Shown piece after piece: positions 57,341 to 64,000 of a stretch of 64,000 nt of DNA. The position numbers and the translations under genes are program-made. Under the pieces are notes generated by a model. That model was not told the DNA's origin, made no database searches, and saw only the letters and a list, made by a program, of their open reading frames with translations. Source of the stretch: Clostridium beijerinckii (lineage in GTDB: Bacteria; Bacillota; Clostridia; Clostridiales; Clostridiaceae); NCBI RefSeq assembly GCF_036699995.1, contig NZ_CP144906.1, positions 4,165,001-4,229,000 of the forward strand, read 5' to 3'. How positions within the stretch are numbered: position 1 is the first letter of the stretch; every line of letters starts with the position of its first letter.

Positions 57341-58513
57341 TTATTTTCTTGCGACCCCACTTTCTCTTGCAGCATTTGCAATTGCTTCTGCTACCTTTGT
57401 AGCAACATTTTTATCTAAAGCACTTGGAATTACATTATTTTCATTTAAATCTTCATCTCTAATGTATCCAGCTATGGCATATGCTGCAGCAAGTTTCATT
57501 TCCTCATTTATTTCTTTTGCTCTAACATCTAAGGCACCTCTAAAAATACCTGGGAAAGCTAGAACATTGTTCACTTGATTTGGAAAATCTGAACGTCCTG
57601 TTCCTATAACTCTAGCTCCAGCTGCTTTTGCTTCATCTGGCATAATTTCCGGTGTTGGATTTGCCATTGCAAAAATTATTGCGTCTTTATTCATTGCTCT
57701 AACCATTTCAGGCTTCAATATTCCTGGAGCAGATACTCCAACAAATACATCGGCATCAATTAAAGCATCTGCAAGGCTTCCTTTTATATTATCTGGATTT
57801 GTTATTTCCGCTAAAGCATCTTTAGCATCATCAATTTTTTCCATGCCTCTATATAAGATACCTACTTTATCGCAAGCAATTAAGTTTTTTACTCCTGATG
57901 ATAATAAAAGCTTAGCTATTGCAGTTCCTGCAGCCCCCGCTCCATTTACTACTACCTTTATATCTTCAAGCTTCTTATCTACTACTTTAAGTGCATTTAT
58001 AACACCAGCAAGAACAACTATTGCAGTTCCATGTTGGTCATCATGGAATACTGGAATGTCGATTAATTTTTTAAGTTTTTCTTCAACTTCAAAACATCTT
58101 GGCGCTCCAATATCTTCTAAGTTTATTCCACCAAATGTTGGCGCTATCAATCTAACTGTATTAACTATCTCATCAACATCGTTAGAATCTACTAATATAG
58201 GGAAAGCATCAACATCTGCAAATTCTTTAAATAAAATTGACTTTCCTTCCATTACAGGCATTCCTGCCATTGGCCCTATATCTCCTAGTCCTAACACTGC
58301 ACTTCCATCTGTTACTACTGCTACCAGATTTCCTTTTGATGTATATTTGTAGACGTTTTCTTGATCTTCATGAATTTTTCTGCATGGTTCTGCAACTCCT
58401 GGTGTGTATGCAAGACTTAAATCATCTCTTGTTTCAACCTTAACCTTAGATGTGATTGAAATCTTTCCTTGTTTTTCTTCATGTAATTTTAAACTTTCTT
58501 CAAAATAATTCAT
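57341..58513 (-). CDS. Malic enzyme (malate to pyruvate, decarboxylating)
   Basis: 390 residues, short bacterial form. Catalytic Tyr in LSLAYTPGVAEPCR, metal/NAD region TDGSAVLGLGDIGPMAGMP, IPVFHDDQHGTA, and dinucleotide motif VVNGAGAAGTAIAKLL. It oxidises malate to pyruvate and CO2 with NAD(P). The Gly-Ala-Gly motif is compatible with either cofactor. GGGG precedes the ATG. First gene of the malate-type module. Confidence 0.93.
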   Translation of the reverse strand: MNYFEESLKLHEEKQGKISITSKVKVETRDDLSLAYTPGVAEPCRKIHEDQENVYKYTSKGNLVAVVTDGSAVLGLGDIGPMAGMPVMEGKSILFKEFADVDAFPILVDSNDVDEIVNTVRLIAPTFGGINLEDIGAPRCFEVEEKLKKLIDIPVFHDDQHGTAIVVLAGVINALKVVDKKLEDIKVVVNGAGAAGTAIAKLLLSSGVKNLIACDKVGILYRGMEKIDDAKDALAEITNPDNIKGSLADALIDADVFVGVSAPGILKPEMVRAMNKDAIIFAMANPTPEIMPDEAKAAGARVIGTGRSDFPNQVNNVLAFPGIFRGALDVRAKEINEEMKLAAAYAIAGYIRDEDLNENNVIPSALDKNVATKVAEAIANAARESGVARK

Positions 58514-58788
58514 TTAAAACATCCCCTCTATATTTAAACATTTACATTTGATATTTAATATTTTGTTGTTCTTTGGTGTAACTAGATAATATCATTTTGT
58601 CTGAAAATTTAAAATATTAAGTAACTTTAATTTATATTTAGTAAATTAAGAATACTTTGTGTTTTTTTTAACGAGTATTTTAATTGCCCTGAATAACTTT
58701 TTCACATAGTATCAATAAATATCTTTTTAGACATATTATCTTATGTACTATACAAATATAAAAAAATATATCATAGAAATAAAAAAAT

Positions 58789-58828
58789 AAAATGGAGATC
58801 CTATTCTTTTGAACACGATCTCCATTTT
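58789..58828 (-). terminator. Terminator after the TraX-like gene
   Basis: AAAATGGAGATC and its perfect complement with a 16-base loop; T runs follow on both strands. Confidence 0.8.
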
Positions 58829-58855
58829 GCTTTTTTCATAAACCCTTATTTAACT

Positions 58856-59671
58856 TCAGCCTATATGTGTAATTCCTCCCCAGAAAAATAATATGAATAT
58901 ATGGGTAGGATAATAAAAATAAAACAAATATTTTAATCCACGTCCCTTTTTTCCATTATAAAGCATCATTAGCGGTATAGCGAAAATCATAATCCATTGA
59001 TTGTAACCATAAAATATATTCTTAAATGAAAAACTCGCAAATGGAAAAAACGATACTGAAAAAATTGCATAAATAATCATCATTTTTTTTCTGTCATTTC
59101 TTAAATAAAAAAATATTATTCCGAGAGCAACAAATGAAACACTTCCTTCACAAAACAATGGACAGGGTAAAAAGGATATAATAATTCCAGCTATGTTTTT
59201 TGAAAATATTGAATAAGTGCTTATTGGTAATACTACTTCAAACATTATCGCTAAAAAAATAATATAAATTTTCCTGTACAAATCTTTGTTTTCATCTCTT
59301 AAATATTCAATTAGTAATATATTTAATGCTATTAAAAAGAATGTCTCGAATATATTATTGCTCACTGGAAAATATGATGGATTATTCACTGATACCTTCC
59401 ATGAAATAAATTTTCCTAAAGACATTACTATTGAAAATAAATATAATCTTTTAACATAAGTTTTTCTATTCCTCGTATAAAAAAAGCCTTCTGCCATTGT
59501 AAAGAAAAAAAGTGGAGCTGATAATCTCCCAAGCCAATTAAACCAAATTGGAATTCCATTTGATGCTAAGAATTCATGCATATGATCCATTGTCATTAAT
59601 ATTAATGCGATTATCTTCAAAGAAAATCCACTAAACCCCTTTTGAATAATATTATTATTTGCTATATACAT
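58856..59671 (-). CDS. TraX-family membrane protein (acyltransferase-like)
   Basis: 271 residues from the ATG at 59671 (AGGAG eight bases before); the frame from 59692 is rejected. About eight helices. Family signatures: SLKIIALILMTMDHMHEF and WLGRLSAPLFFFTMAEGF. F-plasmid TraX acetylates pilin, and chromosomal members are thought to modify envelope components. No conjugation genes are nearby, so the name does not imply transfer here. Confidence 0.85.
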   Translation of the reverse strand: MYIANNNIIQKGFSGFSLKIIALILMTMDHMHEFLASNGIPIWFNWLGRLSAPLFFFTMAEGFFYTRNRKTYVKRLYLFSIVMSLGKFISWKVSVNNPSYFPVSNNIFETFFLIALNILLIEYLRDENKDLYRKIYIIFLAIMFEVVLPISTYSIFSKNIAGIIISFLPCPLFCEGSVSFVALGIIFFYLRNDRKKMMIIYAIFSVSFFPFASFSFKNIFYGYNQWIMIFAIPLMMLYNGKKGRGLKYLFYFYYPTHIFILFFWGGITHIG

Positions 59672-59739
59672 ACTGTATCTCCTAGCTATCATTAAAATTT
59701 CATACGTAAGTTCAATAACATTTATTAATAACTATTTGT

Positions 59740-60192
59740 TTAGATATGTTCCATAAACTTATTTATGTTATTATCTATTTCTACTTCTGAAAATGCAATA
59801 ATTGTTGTTGTTAGCGAATATTCTGATATATCATTTATAAACTCTTCTATCTCTTCTAAATTCTTTACAGATAATTTTACTAAGAAACACCCATCCCCTG
59901 CTATCCTATAGCCCCATTCACTCCTTCTATGATTTTTAATAAAATTTTTAAATTTGTTATATTCTCCGTTTTTCATTGTAATCTTCATTATACAATCAAT
60001 TGATAATCCTAGCTTTTTCTTATTTATTCTGATTGTATAACCTTCTATAATACCACTATCTTCAAGCTTGTTCACTCTCTCTGTAACGGACGGAGGTGAT
60101 AAATTTATGCGCTTAGATAATTCTCTTATTGATAACCTACTATTTTTTTGCAACTCTGATAATATTGCTATATCTATTTCATCAAATTTCAT
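59740..60192 (-). CDS. Lrp/AsnC-family regulator
   Basis: 150 residues from the ATG at 60192 (GGGAGTG before it). N-terminal HTH (IDIAILSELQKNSRLSIREL; NLSPPSVTERVNKLEDSGII) and C-terminal RAM/AsnC ligand domain (CFLVKLSVKNLEEIEEFI). It is divergent from the AhpD-like gene, with about 130 bases between, and probably regulates it and itself in response to an amino acid or related compound. Confidence 0.9.
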   Translation of the reverse strand: MKFDEIDIAILSELQKNSRLSIRELSKRINLSPPSVTERVNKLEDSGIIEGYTIRINKKKLGLSIDCIMKITMKNGEYNKFKNFIKNHRRSEWGYRIAGDGCFLVKLSVKNLEEIEEFINDISEYSLTTTIIAFSEVEIDNNINKFMEHI

Positions 60193-60325
60193 ATGTAACA
60201 CTCCCAGTATATTTTTTATTTCAAATATAATCTTATCATTAGTATTATATGTCATTTAGAATGCAAATAAGACTATAACTCCTATATAATATTAATTGTT
60301 AATATTATATATAAGGAGATTTATT

Positions 60326-60748
60326 ATGGCAAGAATCAATTTTTCAAAAGAAGGAAATACACCATTTCAAAAACTATTAGGACACAATAAAGATATTATG
60401 TTAAAGTGGTCTGATTTAGAGAATCTTCTTTTCTCTACCAATACATTCACTTCTGAATTAAAAGAACAGGTAAGACGTACTTTGGCATTTAATAATGGCT
60501 GTGAATATTGTATGGCTAAAGGTAAGCCATTCAATAATATAAACGATTCAAAGATTTTAGCAGCTACCAAATTTGCAAATTCATTTTCAAAAAATTCTGT
60601 AGTTAGTGATGAGGATTTCATCCCTTTAAATAATGAATTTTCTGAAAAAGAGATTTCAGAGCTTATTGCTCTAATATGCTTTATAACAGCTTCTCAAAAA
60701 TTTGGAGCTACTCTTAATTTACAACCAAGTTGTTCAATTAATATTTAA
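60326..60748 (+). CDS. Carboxymuconolactone decarboxylase/AhpD-like protein
   Basis: 140 residues from the ATG at 60326, which follows AAGGAG; the frame from 60296 is rejected. All-helical CMD/AhpD fold with the CxxC pair in RRTLAFNNGCEYCMAKGKP. AhpD-like proteins use this pair for peroxide or alkylhydroperoxide reduction. The usual catalytic Glu/His partners could not be confirmed. It is divergent from the Lrp regulator and is followed by a terminator. Confidence 0.8.
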   Translation: MARINFSKEGNTPFQKLLGHNKDIMLKWSDLENLLFSTNTFTSELKEQVRRTLAFNNGCEYCMAKGKPFNNINDSKILAATKFANSFSKNSVVSDEDFIPLNNEFSEKEISELIALICFITASQKFGATLNLQPSCSINI

Positions 60749-60751
60749 TAA

Positions 60752-60794
60752 AAATACCTACTAAAAGTAAATTATTTTCTTTTAGTAGGTATTT
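60752..60794 (+). terminator. Bidirectional terminator between AhpD-like and chemoreceptor genes
   Basis: AAATACCTACTAAAAG and its perfect complement with an 11-base loop. Confidence 0.85.
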
Positions 60795-60809
60795 CTATAT
60801 ATCATGAAG

Positions 60810-62609
60810 TTAAATTTTATATTTCTCTAAATCATTTTTAAAGGTTTTTGTAATACCCTTAAAATCAGATATATTATCTATAAGTTTTTTTATCTCATTT
60901 GTATAATTTATTACACTAGCACTTACTTCTTCCGATGATGCTGAATTTTCTTCCGCAATGGCTGCTAACGACTCTATACTATCATATACATCAGATATAG
61001 AATCAGCTTCAATATTTAACTTGCTTATAGTCTCAATCATAGAAGTTGCTACACTCTGTACTGATTGATTAGCTTCATAGCTAATATTTCGTACGACATC
61101 TAAGTTATTGGTTTCTTTTTCTAATACATCATATTGAACATCTATATGATCCACTAAGAAACCTATTTCTTTAACAAATTGAGCTAAATTAGAGTTAATA
61201 TCAAGTACTGCCTCTTTGGACTGTTCAGCAAGTTTTCTTATTGATTCTGCAACAACAGCAAACCCCTTCCCTTGCTCTCCTGCCCTAGCAGCTTCTATGG
61301 ATGCATTCAACGCTAATAAATTAGTTTGTTCTGCTATTCCTGATACTATAGATACAATATTATTTATATCTTTAGCCCTTCCTTCAAGCTGTGTGCCCTT
61401 CTCTTTAACTTCATTAAAACTCTGTAAAGATTTCAAAATATTTTTACTTGCATTTTCAACATTTTCATAGCTATTATTAATCTTAAGCATGGCATCTTCA
61501 AGTTCTGATTTATTTTCATTCTCGTTTTCAACTATATTCCTTAAGGCTTCGATGTTTCCATTAAGTGCTTGTACAGCTTTATCTGTATTTTGAGCTTGTG
61601 TAACAGCTCCATTCGCAACCTGTTCAACAACGCCACTTATTTCTGTTGAAGTATGATTCATCGAATCAGAAATCTTGTTTATAGTATTTACAAAAGTATT
61701 CATTTCATCTGTAACACCTTTAAATCCAACGAAATCTGCCTGAATTACTTTTTTATGTTCCTTAAGTAAATCATAAATTTCTTCAAAGAAATCATTAGTG
61801 GTGATTTTTCCATCAATATTGTATTCATTTTTAATTATTCGTTCTATTTCTTCTTTTATTTTTCCTATAGGTGACATCATTAAAGAAACACCTACAAATG
61901 TAGCTAAACCAGATACTAGGCTCCCTATTAAAACCTTTGTAATATCATTTATTCCTAACATTATCAAAAAAACTATAGCTGATATTATAAATGAAAATAC
62001 TCCTGTCTTTGCCCCAAAACTTTTTATAATACCCAAAGAAAAAACTCTATTAAAAAAGTATTTTTTATTGTAATATACATCTCTTTCAAAAGTAAGTTTT
62101 AATTTAAGTTCACTGCTTGTTCTTGATATTTCTTTTATATCTACTTTCTCGTTAAAGTGTTCGCAAGTCCCTTCAAGCATACCTAAAAAATAGTCAAACA
62201 TTCCTCTAGAAGAATTATAGCTAAAGATAGCTTCCCTACTCGATATTGGCTCTATAGATACCAAAGGTGGCTTCGCTCCTGCAAACTTTTTTGTCATCAC
62301 TACATGTACATCAAACATGGACTTTAAAAATGAATATACATTGTCATGTTTGAAAAATGCCGGATAATCATGACTAAAAGCTTTTATATTATCTTGTCCA
62401 ATTTTTCTCCAAAGAGCTCCTACCTCTATATTTTGAGATTTAGCTATGTATGATATTATTTTCTTAACTTCCCCATCGTCTACATTTTCAATAGGTGAAA
62501 ATATTTTTGTTTTTCCCCAACCTATATAATCCATTGCTTCATTAACAATTGAGTCTCCAAACAACTTTCTATTTGTCTTCATCCATGTTGATACGACTGT
62601 CCCTTTCAT
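60810..62609 (-). CDS. H-NOX (heme) methyl-accepting chemotaxis protein
   Basis: 599 residues from the ATG at 62609; a GTG six bases upstream is too close to the AGGAGG site. Residues 1-180 are an H-NOX heme domain: proximal His102 ([11 protein letters not shown]), Pro115, and the heme-propionate motif Tyr131-x-Ser133-x-Arg135 (SYNSSR). The distal residues Trp9, Asn74 and Tyr140 match those that hold O2 in Thermoanaerobacter Tar4H. Two membrane helices (about 205-250) and a cytoplasmic MCP signalling domain follow ([28 protein letters not shown]). It should steer motility by O2 or NO. Single gene. Confidence 0.93.
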   Translation of the reverse strand: MKGTVVSTWMKTNRKLFGDSIVNEAMDYIGWGKTKIFSPIENVDDGEVKKIISYIAKSQNIEVGALWRKIGQDNIKAFSHDYPAFFKHDNVYSFLKSMFDVHVVMTKKFAGAKPPLVSIEPISSREAIFSYNSSRGMFDYFLGMLEGTCEHFNEKVDIKEISRTSSELKLKLTFERDVYYNKKYFFNRVFSLGIIKSFGAKTGVFSFIISAIVFLIMLGINDITKVLIGSLVSGLATFVGVSLMMSPIGKIKEEIERIIKNEYNIDGKITTNDFFEEIYDLLKEHKKVIQADFVGFKGVTDEMNTFVNTINKISDSMNHTSTEISGVVEQVANGAVTQAQNTDKAVQALNGNIEALRNIVENENENKSELEDAMLKINNSYENVENASKNILKSLQSFNEVKEKGTQLEGRAKDINNIVSIVSGIAEQTNLLALNASIEAARAGEQGKGFAVVAESIRKLAEQSKEAVLDINSNLAQFVKEIGFLVDHIDVQYDVLEKETNNLDVVRNISYEANQSVQSVATSMIETISKLNIEADSISDVYDSIESLAAIAEENSASSEEVSASVINYTNEIKKLIDNISDFKGITKTFKNDLEKYKI

Positions 62610-62959
62610 AAACACATTACCTCCTTTTCTATTACAGTATTTTATGCCATTTATTATATTTCACGTTATTATCTAATACAATTATACACTTATTTCCCTT
62701 AATCAGTAAATATATTATTATTTAATATAAATTATTATTTAATATGTTCATTTTTGTTTTTAAATAACTATCGCATCATTTTATTGACACAAAAGAAATA
62801 GTATGGTAAATCTAAAATAATTGAAATAAATTAATTCTATACAGTTTAATTACATTTATAAAATTGATTAGATATTGGTATTAACAATATAATTTAAACA
62901 TTAGATGTTTTCTTATTAGATTTATTGTTACTTATCTAAAGTAGTGAGGTGATTCAGCA
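62610..62959 (+). promoter_or_regulatory. Divergent upstream region with a promoter for the MocR gene
   Basis: AT-rich, no ORF. On the plus strand TTGACA (62784-62789), 17 bases, TAAATC (62807-62812) is a plausible promoter, giving a leader of about 140 bases. The chemoreceptor promoter must lie in the first half but was not identified. Confidence 0.4.
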
Positions 62960-64000
62960 TTGATATTTTCTAATCTTAATATAAATAAAGATGAGCCTAT
63001 TTATATTCAAATTGAAAGACATATAAAACAAGGCATTAAAAACGGTGAATTAAAAAAAGATAGTAAGCTTCCATCTACAAGAGAAGTAAGTAAATTTTTA
63101 AATATAAGTAGAAATTCTGTAATTTCAGCCTATGAAGAATTAGAAAGCATAGGAGTAATAACAACAAAAAGAGGGGTAGGTACTTTTATCTCCATAGAAA
63201 GTGAAAATGAAAGCTATGAATATAATGTAGATTTTTCTAAAATGATTAATAATTATGGAACTACCTTAAAGAAGTTTGATATCATAAAAAGTGAATTACC
63301 GTATAAGAAGGGAATGATATCATTCAAATCCATTTCTCCTGAAAGTCATCTCTTTAATCTTGATGATTTTAAAAGATCTCTGTTAGATGCTTGGACTTAC
63401 GAAGAAGCCAATCTATTAAATTACGGTTATGCTAAAGGATATAAGCCGCTAATAGATTATTTTTTAGATTATATGAGAGATAAAAGAGTTGATACTAATA
63501 ACAAAGATATTTTAGTAACTAATGGATTTACTGAAGCTTTTGATATAGTAATTAGTTCGCTAACAAATAATGGTGATATTATTTTATGTGAAGAACCAAC
63601 ACATAATACAGCTTTAAAAATTATGAAAGCCTATGGACTAAAGATAATTCAAGTAAAAATGGATAAAGAAGGCCTAGATTTAGTATCTCTTGAAAATGCT
63701 TTAAATAAATATAATCCAAAGTTCGGATATTTAATCCCGTCTTACAATAATCCAACTGGAATCGTAACTAAAACTGAAAGAAGAAAGGAAATATATAAAC
63801 TTTTTAGAAAATATTCCGTTCCTATAATAGAAGATGGCTTTAATGAAGAATTACTCTACTCAAGCTCCCCCATTGATCCAATAGCCTCACTATGTGGAAC
63901 TGGTAATGGAGTCATATATATAGGAAGTCTTTCTAAAATACTGTTTCCAGGTCTTAGAATAGGATGGATATTCGCAGATGATTATCTTATAGAAACTTTA
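62960..64000 (+). CDS. MocR/PdxR-type regulator (GntR HTH plus aminotransferase fold), 3' end cut off
   Basis: The start is a TTG at 62960 after GAGGTGATTC. Residues 1-75 are a GntR winged helix (SKLPSTREVSKFLNISRNSV; AYEELESIGVITTKRGVGTF). From about 110 on there is a class I aminotransferase fold with NPTG (PSYNNPTGIV), EDGFNEEL and the PLP Lys in GSLSKILFPGLRIGW. MocR proteins use pyridoxal phosphate as a sensor and control vitamin B6, GABA or taurine genes. The frame is open to the window end. The target genes are probably just beyond it. Confidence 0.92.
   Translation, partial: MIFSNLNINKDEPIYIQIERHIKQGIKNGELKKDSKLPSTREVSKFLNISRNSVISAYEELESIGVITTKRGVGTFISIESENESYEYNVDFSKMINNYGTTLKKFDIIKSELPYKKGMISFKSISPESHLFNLDDFKRSLLDAWTYEEANLLNYGYAKGYKPLIDYFLDYMRDKRVDTNNKDILVTNGFTEAFDIVISSLTNNGDIILCEEPTHNTALKIMKAYGLKIIQVKMDKEGLDLVSLENALNKYNPKFGYLIPSYNNPTGIVTKTERRKEIYKLFRKYSVPIIEDGFNEELLYSSSPIDPIASLCGTGNGVIYIGSLSKILFPGLRIGWIFADDYLIETL

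Noticed and set aside
58856..59671. Conjugative element suggested by the TraX name
   Set aside because: No other transfer gene, relaxase or integrase is nearby; chromosomal TraX-like proteins are common.

Overview
The window is low-GC DNA (roughly 30% by eye) from a Clostridium of the butyrate/solvent-forming group, close in gene content to C. beijerinckii or C. saccharoperbutylacetonicum. The basis is an orphan butyrate kinase, an [FeFe]-hydrogenase-like protein, an AgrB/AgrD pair, a Spo0E-type phosphatase, an H-NOX chemoreceptor, strong AGGAGG ribosome sites and many short intrinsic terminators. The species is inference. No rRNA, tRNA, CRISPR array or prophage was seen.

Layout. 1-2.0 kb: an AgrC/AgrA-type kinase (cut by the window edge) and LytTR regulator. 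2.3-8.1 kb: a TPR membrane protein, a berberine-bridge-type flavoenzyme, a gene-free stretch that looks like a structured non-coding RNA (about 5311-5749), a lipoprotein, a shortened DUF2167 protein and a small helical protein. 8.2-11.6 kb: a CycA-type permease behind a tandem glycine riboswitch, then an aldo/keto reductase with a MerR-type promoter followed by a MerR gene that has lost its DNA-binding domain. 11.8-13.5 kb: a secreted transglutaminase-like protein and a hypothetical. 13.8-21.2 kb: an oligopeptide ABC operon (A, B, C, [IS], D, F) interrupted by an IS6-like element. 21.5-31.7 kb: a DMT half-transporter, a PAS histidine kinase, 6-phospho-beta-glucosidase, a CAP-domain wall protein with a structured leader, a P-loop kinase, a CPBP protease and FabF. 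31.9-40.8 kb: an AraC/GyrI-like regulator, a seven-span membrane protein resembling transmembrane terpene cyclases, an M13 peptidase, a HlyC/CorC protein, a divergent Spo0E-like/XRE pair, a sugar-binding protein and small hypotheticals. 40.8-48.1 kb: signal peptidase I, a hydrolase, and an Agr locus in which two small membrane proteins, AgrB and AgrD are coupled and are followed by a GGDEF/HD-GYP protein; then RlmA and a DUF218 protein. 48.5-52.3 kb: the hydrogenase-like protein, an AraC-HTH/ClpP operon and an exonuclease. 52.4-58.5 kb: a malate-type module (malic enzyme, KdgT-family permease, butyrate kinase) next to a CitA/CitB-type two-component system. 58.9-64 kb: TraX-like protein, Lrp regulator with divergent AhpD-like protein, the H-NOX chemoreceptor, and a MocR regulator cut by the window end.

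How the parts may work together. The agr block makes and exports a predicted cyclic thiolactone peptide (core CIWGH) beside a c-di-GMP enzyme, so cell density could be linked to c-di-GMP. The malic enzyme/permease/butyrate kinase/two-component group would sense and take up a carboxylate, decarboxylate malate to pyruvate and recover ATP through butyrate. The best candidates for something undescribed are the repeat-built structured RNA at 5.3-5.75 kb, the agr layout with a kinase-less sensor and a GGDEF/HD-GYP partner, and the unidentified leader upstream of the CAP-domain gene.
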